Shown piece after piece: positions 8,582 to 16,740 of a stretch of DNA of 32,533 nt (position 1 is the first letter of the stretch; each line of letters opens with the position of its first letter). This DNA is from an uncultured Candidatus Saccharibacteria bacterium (GTDB taxonomy: Bacteria > Patescibacteriota > Saccharimonadia > Saccharimonadales > Saccharimonadaceae). The notes under the pieces were generated by a model that worked only from the letters and a program-made list of their open reading frames with translations, was not told the DNA's origin and made no database searches. The stretch is taken from the NCBI GenBank assembly GCA_949063825.1, contig CARSRA010000001.1, forward strand, positions 47,013 to 79,545, given 5' to 3'. The translations under genes and the position numbers were made by a program.

Positions 8582-9826
8582 ATGTTAGGTATTAATTTTA
8601 TCCGCGAAAATCAAAAATTAGTTGAAAAGTCGGCCCGTGAAAAGGGTTATGATGTCGATATTCCAGAAATTATCAGTCTTGATGATCAACGAAAAGAAAT
8701 CCTGCAGTCGGTTGAGGCTTTGCGTCGAGATCGTAATAGCTTGACTGAACAAATGAAAGGAGGCAAACCTGCTCTGGAGTTAGTAGAAGCGGCAAAAAAG
8801 GTAAAAGCCCAACTAGCTGAAATCGAGCCAAAATTAACTGCCGTACAGGATGAATTACGTCAAAAAATCACCCGCGTGCCAAATATAATTTTTGATGATG
8901 TACCTTTGGGTGGCGAAGAAGCCAATGTCGAAGTTGGTAAATGGGGTGAAAATAAATCGAGTGGCGTAGATCATTTAGATTATGCACTCTCACGCGACTG
9001 GGTTGATTTTGAACGAGGCGCTAAAGTTGCAGGGGCCAAATTTTACTATCTTAAGAACGGCTTAGCTTTACTCGAAAATGCTTTACTTCAGTTTGGATTG
9101 AAAAAGGTACAAGAGCATAGTTTTACATTCATGACAGTACCGGATATGGTATCTAGCAAGATCCTGGAGGGATGCGGGTTCAATCCAAGAAGCGATAAGC
9201 AGAGCGATGAATATTATATCGAAGGCGAAGATCTAGCCATGATCGCTACCGCAGAAATGCCATTGACTGGTTATCATATGGATGAAATTATTGACGAGAG
9301 AGATCTACCGCTCTGTTATGCTGGATATTCGGCTTGTTTTCGTAAGGAGGCTGGTACTTATGGCAAGCATACGCGCGGATTATACCGAGTACACCAATTC
9401 AACAAACTCGAGATGTATGTTTTTTGCTTGCCAGAAAAATCTAAAGAAATGCATGAAAAGATCCGAGCAATTGAAGAAGAGATTTGGCAAGAGCTAGGTA
9501 TCCCGTACCATATTATTAGTAATGCAGCAGGTGACCTAGGCGCACCGGCGGCTAAAAAATATGATATTGAATATTGGTCACCAGCTGACCAAAAATATCT
9601 CGAACTAACTAGCTGCAGCAACTGTACTGACTTCCAAGCCCGTAGCTTAAATATTCGTGTACGCCGCGAAGATGGTACTGTAGAAGTCCTGCATACCCTG
9701 AATGGTACTGCCATGGCCCTGTCACGCACGATGATTGCAGTAATCGAAAACTATGCAACCGAAGGCGGTAAACTAATACTACCAGAAGTCCTAAGACCGT
9801 ATTTTGATGGAGCCACCGAAATCTGA
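8582..9826 (+). CDS. serS: Seryl-tRNA synthetase
   Basis: A 414-residue class II synthetase that charges tRNA-Ser. It starts with MLGINFIRENQKLVEKSAREKG, the normal SerRS N-terminus, followed by the tRNA-binding coiled-coil arm (about residues 25-100). The catalytic core includes FMTVPDMVS, TAEMPLTGYH, the motif 2 region YSACFRKEAGTYGKHTRGLYR, HQFNKLEMYVF, and motif 3 LNGTAMALSRTMIAVIENY. Length is normal. An open frame extends upstream to 8435 but that is the out-of-frame Gly-rich tail of the preceding gene. The stop overlaps the murJ ATG by one base (TGATG), implying coupling. Confidence 0.96.
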   Translation: MLGINFIRENQKLVEKSAREKGYDVDIPEIISLDDQRKEILQSVEALRRDRNSLTEQMKGGKPALELVEAAKKVKAQLAEIEPKLTAVQDELRQKITRVPNIIFDDVPLGGEEANVEVGKWGENKSSGVDHLDYALSRDWVDFERGAKVAGAKFYYLKNGLALLENALLQFGLKKVQEHSFTFMTVPDMVSSKILEGCGFNPRSDKQSDEYYIEGEDLAMIATAEMPLTGYHMDEIIDERDLPLCYAGYSACFRKEAGTYGKHTRGLYRVHQFNKLEMYVFCLPEKSKEMHEKIRAIEEEIWQELGIPYHIISNAAGDLGAPAAKKYDIEYWSPADQKYLELTSCSNCTDFQARSLNIRVRREDGTVEVLHTLNGTAMALSRTMIAVIENYATEGGKLILPEVLRPYFDGATEI

Positions 9827-11469
9827 TGAATCAAAAATCAAAAAAAACGCATTTTAAGTTTAGCTCAGTGGTTAGCTTGGCAAATCGTAAATTGCCAGTC
9901 AAGGTGGCCGCTGTTGTGCTCGCTAGTAGTACCCTAGTTTCAGCCCTACTTGGTATTTTTCGCGATCGTTTACTTAATTCATATTATCTCGATACTTATC
10001 CGACCGGTATCGATGCTTATACTGCGGCTTTTACGATCCCTGATTTTATGTTTTTTATTCTCACCAGCGGTGCACTAGCTGTGAGTTTTATTCCAGTTTT
10101 TAACCAACGACTTTCATCTGGCAACAAAAAATCCGCCTGGGAATTATCTTCGAGTTTACTCAATTTAATGGCACTACTTACACTCGTCGCCTCACTAATG
10201 ATCATGATCTTCGCGGATCCATTAGTCAAATATGTAGTCGGTCCGGGACTAGATGAACCTGGCACAATTCTTGCTATTAATATGATGCGGGTGATCGCGA
10301 TTAATCCGTTTCTTTTTAGTATTTCAACCATTCTCTCCAGTATCCAACAAGCTTTAGGAAGATTCGTCTTCTATGCCCTAGCGCCAGCGATATATAATGT
10401 TGGAATCTTAGTAGGAATTACAGTTTTTACTGGCGGGATCAATATCTTTGGCTGGCAAGTTTTTGAAGGCGGGATTATGGGCGTAGCGCTAGGCGTAGTC
10501 TTCGGGGCAGTATTACAGTTAATCGTTAGTTTAGTCGGACTTTTTGGATTAGGTTTTGATTATAATTTTAAAATTAATTGGAAGAATCAGGGTTTCAAAT
10601 CAGTTTTAAAATTATTACCGCCACGCTCACTTGATCAGAGTATTGACTATGTTAATACGATCGTGACCACAAATTTGTCATCACGCATGGGGGCAGGAGC
10701 TCTGCGTAGCTATCAACAGGCCTATAACCTCTCTACAATGCCGGTAAATTTGATTGGCGTGGCAATTTCAACAGCCTTTTTCCCGAAATTAACCGAAGAA
10801 GTCGGCGAGGGTAAGGAAGCGATGTTTCGTCAAACTTTTCGCACCGCGCTCAGTACGATTATTTGGATCGCAATGCCGATCTCGGTGATTGCCTTCTTTG
10901 GACGTGGCTATGTAGTAAGTTTTATTAAAAACGGTGGCGATCCATTAATCGCCTCGGTGCTTGCGACTTTAATTTTGACCATTTTCGCACATTCGATTTT
11001 CCATATTGCATCGCGTGGTTTTTATGCACAACAAGACACCAAGACACCGTTTCTAGTTTCGATAATTGCTGTGGGGCTCACGATCGCTCTCTGTGTTATT
11101 TTTACATTACTGGGCTGTGGTCCGGAGGGTCTGGGCTGGGCGCAATCAATCGGTGCGGTTCTAGAAATAATTATCTTACTTGCTTCTCTCCAAAAACGTT
11201 CGGATGGCAAATTATTGGACAAAGATTTTTGGCAGGGAATTAGCAAGATGGCTTTCGCGACTGTAGTTTCGGGCTGCGTAGCTTATTCTATGACCAAGTT
11301 TTTCCCGCTCATGGCTACAGATGACTCGGTATTTGTGACATTGCCAAAATTTGCGTTGATTACAATCTCATCGATCATCGTTTACATTTTAGCGGGATAC
11401 TTCCTTAATATTGAGCAAGTTCAGCCGATTTTTGCCAGAATTAAAAAAGTTCTATTCAAAAACGTTTAG
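9826..11469 (+). CDS. murJ: Lipid II flippase MurJ (MviN family)
   Basis: A 547-residue polytopic membrane protein of the MOP superfamily that moves lipid-linked peptidoglycan precursor across the cytoplasmic membrane. Family features include GIFRDRLLNSYY after the first helix, the FTIPDFMFFILTSGALAVSFIPVF region, and repeated pairs of hydrophobic helices (about 13-14 in all). The conserved PRSLDQSIDYVNTIVTTNL segment near residues 264-282 and AYNLSTMPVNLIGVAISTAFFP match MurJ. It is translationally coupled to serS. uppP, acting in the same lipid-carrier cycle, follows with its own promoter. Confidence 0.92.
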   Translation: MNQKSKKTHFKFSSVVSLANRKLPVKVAAVVLASSTLVSALLGIFRDRLLNSYYLDTYPTGIDAYTAAFTIPDFMFFILTSGALAVSFIPVFNQRLSSGNKKSAWELSSSLLNLMALLTLVASLMIMIFADPLVKYVVGPGLDEPGTILAINMMRVIAINPFLFSISTILSSIQQALGRFVFYALAPAIYNVGILVGITVFTGGINIFGWQVFEGGIMGVALGVVFGAVLQLIVSLVGLFGLGFDYNFKINWKNQGFKSVLKLLPPRSLDQSIDYVNTIVTTNLSSRMGAGALRSYQQAYNLSTMPVNLIGVAISTAFFPKLTEEVGEGKEAMFRQTFRTALSTIIWIAMPISVIAFFGRGYVVSFIKNGGDPLIASVLATLILTIFAHSIFHIASRGFYAQQDTKTPFLVSIIAVGLTIALCVIFTLLGCGPEGLGWAQSIGAVLEIIILLASLQKRSDGKLLDKDFWQGISKMAFATVVSGCVAYSMTKFFPLMATDDSVFVTLPKFALITISSIIVYILAGYFLNIEQVQPIFARIKKVLFKNV

Positions 11470-11534
11470 ACGGATCTTTTGCTGTTATCTTGTGATATAT
11501 CGCAAAACCGCTAGTAAGAATTGCTTATTTTAGG

Positions 11535-11540
11535 TATAAT
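11535..11540 (+). promoter_or_regulatory. -10 box (TATAAT) of uppP, leaderless type
   Basis: TATAAT is followed by 6 nt and ATG at 11547, with no Shine-Dalgarno sequence. Confidence 0.7.
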
Positions 11541-11546
11541 CAGCTT

Positions 11547-12353
11547 ATGAATATAATAGAAGCGATTATTTTGGGATTAGTGCAGGGGTTAACGGAATTT
11601 ATCCCCGTTTCCAGCTCTGGACACTTAGAGTTAATTCGTCAGATTTTTAATTTCGGTGGTGAAAATTTTCACCTCTTTCTTGAGTTTGTTAATATTGGTA
11701 CACTCTTAGCTCTACTAGTATATTTCCACAAACGAATCATTAAAATTTGCCAGAACGTATTCCGTGAGCGCAATTACAAACTCGCGCTTAATATTTTGAT
11801 TACGAGTATCCCAGCTGGTGTCATCGGATTATTATTGGCGCATTTCATAGGGGAAAATAGCTTCTTTTCATCACTATACACAGTATGTATCGCAATGGGA
11901 GTAGTGGGTCTAATCATGATTGCGATCGACAAGATACCGCATGCGTCTGACCTGAAAAGTGAGAACGAACTCACGCCGCTTAGAGCGCTCATGATCGGCC
12001 TAGCGCAAGTATTCGCGTTGATTCCGGGAGTGTCACGATCAGGCTCAACGATTATTAGCGGTCGTTTGGCTGGCTTGAACTCTGAATCAGCTGCAGAATA
12101 TTCATTTCTCGCATCAATACCAATCATGTGTGGAGTATGCCTGAAACTTCTACTCGATACTGACGGTCATAGCTACTTTTTCACAAATATCGGTGCGATT
12201 CTACTTAGCAATTTGGTAGCTTTCTTGGTTGGGCTTGTAGCTCTCAAGTTCCTCTTAAGATACCTTAAAAAGCCAAAATCTCTACAAACTTTCGGTAAAT
12301 ATAGAGTCATTTTAGCTTGTCTAGTGCTCGGAGTTATGCTAATCCTAGCGTAG
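11547..12353 (+). CDS. uppP: Undecaprenyl-diphosphatase UppP/BacA
   Basis: A 268-residue polytopic membrane phosphatase that converts undecaprenyl diphosphate to the monophosphate, recycling the lipid carrier for peptidoglycan synthesis. The catalytic motifs are complete: GLVQGLTEFIPVSSSGHLEL at about residues 10-29 and ALIPGVSRSGSTIISGRLAG at about 155-174. Length and helix pattern are normal. It follows murJ by 77 nt but has a separate leaderless promoter. No terminator is obvious directly after it. Confidence 0.95.
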   Translation: MNIIEAIILGLVQGLTEFIPVSSSGHLELIRQIFNFGGENFHLFLEFVNIGTLLALLVYFHKRIIKICQNVFRERNYKLALNILITSIPAGVIGLLLAHFIGENSFFSSLYTVCIAMGVVGLIMIAIDKIPHASDLKSENELTPLRALMIGLAQVFALIPGVSRSGSTIISGRLAGLNSESAAEYSFLASIPIMCGVCLKLLLDTDGHSYFFTNIGAILLSNLVAFLVGLVALKFLLRYLKKPKSLQTFGKYRVILACLVLGVMLILA

Positions 12354-12416
12354 TTACCTTGCTGCAACAGGGGTGAAAAGTGCTAAATATTTAATATATG
12401 TGGCACTTGCTAGGGG

Positions 12417-12445
12417 TTGATTTTTTGGTATTTCTTTGATAAAAT
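12417..12445 (+). promoter_or_regulatory. Promoter TTGATT-17-TAAAAT for the 31-residue small gene
   Basis: A canonical two-box promoter: TTGATT at 12417-12422, 17-nt spacer, TAAAAT at 12440-12445. It gives a leader of about 65 nt. The box is preceded by an imperfect inverted repeat (GTGC...GCAC, 12379-12405). GTTGATTTTTTG is shared exactly with the promoter at 19184-19195. Confidence 0.65.
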
Positions 12446-12515
12446 AAGTGAGTTGCTAGGGATGAGGTCGATTTGCTTTTGCAGGCCCGAGCGACAGAAC
12501 TTAAACAGGAGATTT

Positions 12516-12611
12516 ATGCGTAGCAAGACGAAACATAAAAGTGTACGTGGGGACAAGACTTTCCCACCGGCACCATGGCAAGAATTCATTGAATTGGAGC
12601 CAAAGTTCTAG
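12516..12611 (+). CDS. 31-residue basic small protein, unknown
   Basis: An unrecognised small ORF with full gene architecture: a TTGATT-17-TAAAAT promoter, a Shine-Dalgarno site (ACAGGAG, 12505-12511) 4 nt before ATG, 32 codons including the stop, and a GC hairpin plus T-run 12 nt after the stop. The N-terminal half is basic (MRSKTKHKSVRGDK) and the C-terminal half holds FPPAPWQEFIELEPKF, with acidic and aromatic residues. No signal peptide or membrane segment is present. A stable, abundant small protein or regulatory peptide is possible; alternatively the transcript itself could be the product. Confidence 0.55.
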   Translation: MRSKTKHKSVRGDKTFPPAPWQEFIELEPKF

Positions 12612-12623
12612 TTTAATACGCTC

Positions 12624-12656
12624 AAGCCCCATATATTTAATATACGGGGCTTTTTT
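12624..12656 (+). terminator. Rho-independent terminator after the small gene
   Basis: The arms AAGCCCC and GGGGCTT enclose a 15-nt AT-rich loop that can itself pair in part, and are followed directly by a T-run (12651-12656). Confidence 0.8.
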
Positions 12657-12673
12657 GTGGCATATACATATAA

Positions 12674-12697
12674 AAATCGCCTTCGAGAGGGTGATTT
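12674..12697 (-). terminator. Possible terminator of rplU
   Basis: An 8-bp stem (AAATCGCC / GGTGATTT) with an 8-nt loop lies just past the rplU stop. Read on the minus strand it has one A-C mismatch and is followed by only a short T-run, so it is weaker than the neighbouring plus-strand terminator. Confidence 0.4.
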
Positions 12698-12699
12698 CT

Positions 12700-13008
12700 T
12701 TAGCCGATTTTAACAATTTCGATCAGGCTGTATTTTTGGCGGTGACCAATTTCTTTATGTACGCGTTTCTTTGATTTGTAGCGAATTACACGAATTTTAT
12801 CGCCAGCGACTTTTTCTTCAACGACTTTTGCCGAAACTTTGACGCCTTTGACTTCTGGAGTACCGACAGAAACCTTGTCACCATCGATCACGAGCAAAGC
12901 ACCAGTTTCGAGCTCTTTTGTGCCTGCCGGAAGGAGGTCCACCCGGAGGGTCTCTTTCTCTTCGACAAGGTATTGTTTCCCGCCGATGAGTACAACTGCT
13001 TTCTTCAT
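12700..13008 (-). CDS. rplU: 50S ribosomal protein bL21
   Basis: A 102-residue bL21, which binds 23S rRNA in the large subunit. The typical opening KKAVVLIGGKQYLVEE and the C-terminal IRYKSKKRVHKEIGHRQKYSLIEI (the KxKRYxRxxGHRQ-type motif, split here for the length limit) are clear, and the length is normal. It is preceded by an AGGGA Shine-Dalgarno site and a textbook promoter. In most bacteria rplU is followed by rpmA (bL27); here the transcript ends and convergent genes follow, so bL27 must be elsewhere or absent. Confidence 0.96.
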   Translation of the reverse strand: MKKAVVLIGGKQYLVEEKETLRVDLLPAGTKELETGALLVIDGDKVSVGTPEVKGVKVSAKVVEEKVAGDKIRVIRYKSKKRVHKEIGHRQKYSLIEIVKIG

Positions 13009-13038
13009 AATATCCCTTATTTTTTAATAACTTGTTCT

Positions 13039-13067
13039 ATTTTACTAAGAATTAATCATATTGTCAA
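13039..13067 (-). promoter_or_regulatory. Promoter TTGACA-17-TAAAAT of rplU
   Basis: Read on the minus strand, TTGACA (13062-13067) and TAAAAT (13039-13044) are separated by exactly 17 nt. This is the best sigma-70-type promoter in the window, and it gives a leader of about 25-30 nt with an AGGGA ribosome-binding site. Confidence 0.82.
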
Positions 13068-13248
13068 TTGATTTTAAGGGTTTGTTTAGGGCAATATTAA
13101 TATATCTACATTATGATATTTTTAGCATTTTAATCTTAACCGTGATATAATTTTAAACATAAGTAGATCCTCCATGAGGCTTTGTTTTTGTTTGTAATTT
13201 TTACAAGTACAGAGGTAAGACCAACTAGTAAATTTTTCACGATTCCTC

Positions 13249-13254
13249 TATAAT
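13249..13254 (+). promoter_or_regulatory. -10 box (TATAAT) of the HD-domain gene
   Basis: TATAAT lies 10 nt before the ATG at 13265 with no ribosome-binding site between them, so the transcript would have a leader of at most a few nt. The 13068-13248 stretch upstream is AT-rich; it holds a short inverted repeat TTGTAA-TTT-TTACAA near 13192-13206 but no gene I can support. Confidence 0.58.
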
Positions 13255-13264
13255 CGGAATATCT

Positions 13265-14998
13265 ATGAAAAAATTGATTATTTCCGGCAGTTCCAAATTA
13301 CATCAACGCGCACTCTATTGGATGGGGTACTTCGAAGGTTGCGGATTCGAAGTCATCGATTTTCCCGGTCTGATCACTGATGCAAAAGACGATCTCGAAG
13401 TCGTACCGACACCTGGAGAGGTTAATTCTAAAGTATTAAACCCTGGAGATGAAGGGTACGAGGAACATCTTGCAAACACTTGTCGACGCTTTTGGAAAAA
13501 TCTTGATCGCGCTGATATATTCTTCATGATGAATGAAGACCAAAATGATACTGAAGGATATATTGGTGCCGGCATGTTGACTGAATTGTCACATGTCTTA
13601 ATCAATAATTTCAATCATGGTGAAGAAACCGCTATCTATCTACTCAAGGAGCCAAGTGAATCTCAAAATTGTTACAGCGAAGTGAAGTTTTGGCTTGATC
13701 AGGGCTGGGTTAAGATTTACGAGCCGACTGCCAATAAATTACTCCTTGAGTTACCAGAAAAACCAACCATCAAGGTTGCGGAGGATGCTTCAACGGTCGA
13801 CGGAGATACCAATGAAGCAGATATGAATGTAAAGACTCCACGGGCCGCGATGCCAAAAGAAATTCCTATCACTAAAAAACGCTTCTCACTCTTTAATTCT
13901 GATCATCGCACAATAAATTTACTCACCTCAAAGAAAAAGTGTCTAAAAGCCTTACCGCTGAGCGTACGTCAGTACTTACAGATTTTTTGCCCGGATTTTC
14001 CAGCTTGGTTATTAAAGTATATCGCCGCGCCAGAAATGCAACGTCTAGCCAATGTTAGTATGGTTGGTGTAGATTATGGTGGAATCTATAATTTTCAGTC
14101 TACAAATACCGTGTTAGCCCATAGTATCGGCGTAGCAGAGATCATTTGGCACTTCACGCACGATAAGAAACAAACTCTAGCAGGGTTATTCCATGATATA
14201 GCTTCGCCCGCCTTCAAACATGCAATTGATTATCTCAATGGCGACTCAGAGACTCAGGAATCAATCGAAGAGGACACCAGCAAAATCATTCGTAGCTCTC
14301 GCGTCATCATGCGTCAGCTCAAAAAAGACGGAATTTTGCCTAGCGAGGTTGAGGATTACAAGCTTTACCCAATCGCCGACAACGATTTGCCGAATTTGGC
14401 AGCAGATCGTCTTGAGTATACTTTTAGTAACGGATACTTTCTTTATGAAACCTGGGGTATCAGTGACGTTGAAAAATTTTATAATGATATCACAATACTC
14501 GAAAATGAAGGTGGCCTCGAGGAGTTAGGCTTCCAAACCTTAGCGCTAGCAGCTGAATTTACCGAGCGGAATTTGCCATTGTCAGCCAATTACCACAACG
14601 AATCAGCACGTGCTACGTTGCAATTTATAGCCGATATTATTGAAATGATGATTGATCGTGACCTACTCAGTCGTGACGATCTTTATGCCATGACCGAACG
14701 AGAAGTAGTGGATTGGATCTTGAGCTGCGGTGATCAATCGATCACAGAGGCTTTTCGTAATTTCCAACGTACCACCAGCGCCTATACTAGCGCAACTCTA
14801 CGTAAAAACGTTTATTGTACGGACGCGCATGCCAAAGTTCGTTATATCGTTCCGCTAGTCGAAGCTCGCAATGAATCCAATCCGGCACAACGCGTAACTG
14901 ATCTAAATTCACAGACCGATGATCTAGTGGCTGAGTATGTGCGCAAAAAACAGCCTAAATATGTCGGTTTTGAGTTTGATTTCCGCCCAAAACACTAG
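13265..14998 (+). CDS. Fusion of a nucleoside-deoxyribosyltransferase-like domain and an HD phosphohydrolase
   Basis: A 577-residue two-domain protein. The N-terminal about 155 residues look like a Rossmann-type nucleotide or nucleoside-binding domain: MKKLIISGS start, a predicted helix, EVIDFPG, then a GYIGAGMLTELSHVL helix resembling the Glu-bearing segment of deoxyribosyltransferase-like proteins. A polar linker (about 156-210) leads to an HD domain with LAHSIGVAEI, LAGLFHDIASPAFKHA and the late aspartate in NLAADRLEYTF, i.e. the H...HD...D metal site of dNTPase-like enzymes. Nucleotide salvage or dNTP hydrolysis is plausible but inferred. parA follows 24 nt after the stop, behind its own -10 box. 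Confidence 0.7.
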   Translation: MKKLIISGSSKLHQRALYWMGYFEGCGFEVIDFPGLITDAKDDLEVVPTPGEVNSKVLNPGDEGYEEHLANTCRRFWKNLDRADIFFMMNEDQNDTEGYIGAGMLTELSHVLINNFNHGEETAIYLLKEPSESQNCYSEVKFWLDQGWVKIYEPTANKLLLELPEKPTIKVAEDASTVDGDTNEADMNVKTPRAAMPKEIPITKKRFSLFNSDHRTINLLTSKKKCLKALPLSVRQYLQIFCPDFPAWLLKYIAAPEMQRLANVSMVGVDYGGIYNFQSTNTVLAHSIGVAEIIWHFTHDKKQTLAGLFHDIASPAFKHAIDYLNGDSETQESIEEDTSKIIRSSRVIMRQLKKDGILPSEVEDYKLYPIADNDLPNLAADRLEYTFSNGYFLYETWGISDVEKFYNDITILENEGGLEELGFQTLALAAEFTERNLPLSANYHNESARATLQFIADIIEMMIDRDLLSRDDLYAMTEREVVDWILSCGDQSITEAFRNFQRTTSAYTSATLRKNVYCTDAHAKVRYIVPLVEARNESNPAQRVTDLNSQTDDLVAEYVRKKQPKYVGFEFDFRPKH

Positions 14999-15006
14999 CA
15001 TTATGA

Positions 15007-15012
15007 TATAAT
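15007..15012 (+). promoter_or_regulatory. -10 box (TATAAT) of parAB
   Basis: TATAAT ends 10 nt before the parA ATG at 15023, with no ribosome-binding site. A nearly leaderless transcript is inferred. Confidence 0.58.
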
Positions 15013-15022
15013 TGTAATAATC

Positions 15023-15787
15023 ATGGCGAAGGTAATTTGTGTAACAAACCAAAAGGGTGGTGTCGGCAAGACTACTACGTCAGTTAATTTGGCTTATTTC
15101 TTAGCTAAAGCAAAACATCGTGTCCTGCTAGTTGATGCTGACCCACAGGGGAATGCTTCTTCGGGTCTTGGTGTCGACAAGACTACTCTGCCAGCTAGTC
15201 TAACCGAAGTAATGATCGGGGCGGCCGATTTTAGAAACATCATTCACCCGACTACTTTTAAGAATTTTGACGTCGCCCCTACTACACCTCAGCTCGCAAA
15301 CGCCGAAGTTGAAATGGCCAATTTAGGACAGAAATTCACCGTCTTAAAGCGCGCGATCATTAGTGTAAATGACGACTATGACTATATAATTATCGATTCA
15401 CCTCCTAGTCTGTCGCTACTCACCGTGAACGGTATGATTGCCGCTGAATATCTACTACTTCCGGTGCAAACCGAATTTTACGCTCTAGAAGGCGTAGCGC
15501 AGCTGCTTGAAAGTATGCAGATGGTTAAAAAGGCAATGAATCCGAATCTAAAGTTACTGGGCGTAGTGGCAACGATGTATGATAAACGTACCAGCCTCAG
15601 TGCAGAAGTTTTAACTGAAATTGAAAAATACTTCAAGGATAGAGTTTTCAAGACCGCTATACCTCGCAACGTCAGAGTCGCTGAAGCACCGAGTCATGGT
15701 GTGCCGGTGGGAGATTATGACAAATTTAGCAAGGGCGCCAAGGCCTATAAGAGCTTAGCTCGCGAAGTAGAAGAAAGGACCGCATAA
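15023..15787 (+). CDS. parA: Chromosome partitioning ATPase ParA (Soj)
   Basis: A 254-residue deviant Walker ATPase that drives segregation of ParB-bound origin regions by cycling on the nucleoid. It has NQKGGVGKTTTSVNLAYFLA (deviant Walker A with the signature first lysine), DADPQGNASSGLG (A' motif) and YIIIDSPPSLSLLT (Walker B). Length is typical of chromosomal ParA, with no N-terminal HTH as in plasmid type Ia proteins. Its stop overlaps the parB ATG by one base (TAATG), so the pair is translationally coupled. Confidence 0.95.
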   Translation: MAKVICVTNQKGGVGKTTTSVNLAYFLAKAKHRVLLVDADPQGNASSGLGVDKTTLPASLTEVMIGAADFRNIIHPTTFKNFDVAPTTPQLANAEVEMANLGQKFTVLKRAIISVNDDYDYIIIDSPPSLSLLTVNGMIAAEYLLLPVQTEFYALEGVAQLLESMQMVKKAMNPNLKLLGVVATMYDKRTSLSAEVLTEIEKYFKDRVFKTAIPRNVRVAEAPSHGVPVGDYDKFSKGAKAYKSLAREVEERTA

Positions 15788-16647
15788 TGGCATTAGGAAA
15801 GAAGGGGCTCGGGCGTGGTTTTGAAAGTTTGATTCCTACCGATATTATTGCTGAAGAGTTTGATGTCACAAAAAATGACGACGCTAAAGTTAGTCAACTC
15901 TTAGAACTAAAACTTGATCAGGTTATCCGTGATGAGTCACAGCCGCGCAAGAGCTTTGATCCAGAAGCACTACAGGAGTTAGCTGACTCAATTAAGGAAC
16001 ACGGCGTGCTCCAGCCTATCGTAGTCACGAAACAGGGCGACAAGTATCAAATTGTCGCTGGAGAGCGTCGTTGGCGAGCATCAAGGCTGGCTGGAATCGA
16101 GACCATACCTGCAATCGTGCGTACGATTGATGATCAGAATAAACTCGAGATGATGATCATTGAGAACGCTCAGCGCGAAGACCTCACACCAATCGAGCTT
16201 GCAACGGCTTACGCTAAGCTCAAAGAGCAGTTCAATCTCACTAATACCGAGATCGGTCAACGTGTCGGCAAGAGCCCATCAAGCGTAGTTAACACGATGC
16301 GCCTTTTAAAGCTCCCCGAGGAGGCAAAACAAGCTATGCAAGAACACCATCTCATGGAGGGGCCGATGCGACCGCTAATCAGTGCTTCACCCGAGTTGAT
16401 TCACGAGGTTTTGCCTAAAATCATCGACGAAGGATGGTCGGCACGCAAAGTCGAACGTTTTATGACCGACAAACGACAAAAAAGCTCTCATGTTGCGGTA
16501 AAGGTCAATGAATTCCTAAAAGAGGAGCGAGTTCTCAGTGAAGTTTATGGTTGCCCGGTGCGGATCCGCGGTCGTAGTGTGACTTTTTCGGCGGGCAGCG
16601 ATGATGCGTTTAGAGAATTGCTCAAAAGCCTTGAGCTTTCATCCTAG
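15787..16647 (+). CDS. parB: Chromosome partitioning protein ParB (Spo0J), CTPase-type DNA-binding protein
   Basis: A 286-residue ParB. The N-terminus KKGLGRGFESLIP matches the ParA-stimulating tail. The CTP-binding core contains QPRKSFD, ELADSIKEHGVLQPIVV, AGERRWRASRLAG and IENAQREDLTPIELA; the helix-turn-helix region (NTEIGQRVGKSPSSVVNTMRLL, about residues 150-171) reads parS. A C-terminal dimerisation segment follows. I found no good parS palindrome (GTTTCACGTGAAAC type) in the window. Confidence 0.95.
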   Translation: MALGKKGLGRGFESLIPTDIIAEEFDVTKNDDAKVSQLLELKLDQVIRDESQPRKSFDPEALQELADSIKEHGVLQPIVVTKQGDKYQIVAGERRWRASRLAGIETIPAIVRTIDDQNKLEMMIIENAQREDLTPIELATAYAKLKEQFNLTNTEIGQRVGKSPSSVVNTMRLLKLPEEAKQAMQEHHLMEGPMRPLISASPELIHEVLPKIIDEGWSARKVERFMTDKRQKSSHVAVKVNEFLKEERVLSEVYGCPVRIRGRSVTFSAGSDDAFRELLKSLELSS

Positions 16648-16670
16648 AGAAATTAATTTTTGCTAAATTC

Positions 16671-16699
16671 TTGTCAAATTTTACTCACTTTGTTACAAT
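16671..16699 (+). promoter_or_regulatory. Promoter TTGTCA-17-TACAAT of the RNase J gene
   Basis: TTGTCA (16671-16676) and TACAAT (16694-16699) are 17 nt apart. A leader of about 35 nt follows, with a GGGGGAATGGAG purine stretch near 16721-16732 acting as ribosome-binding site. Confidence 0.7.
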
Positions 16700-16740
16700 A
16701 GAAGTATCTTAGAAAACTTTGGGGGAATGGAGAATTTTGA

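Noticed and set aside
13146..13183. TATAAT and short ORF in the rplU/HD intergenic region
   Set aside because: No -35, an ORF of only 8 codons and no other support.
13236..13248. parS-like site (TTTTTCACGATTC)
   Set aside because: Only half of the GTTTCACGTGAAAC palindrome matches, as expected by chance.
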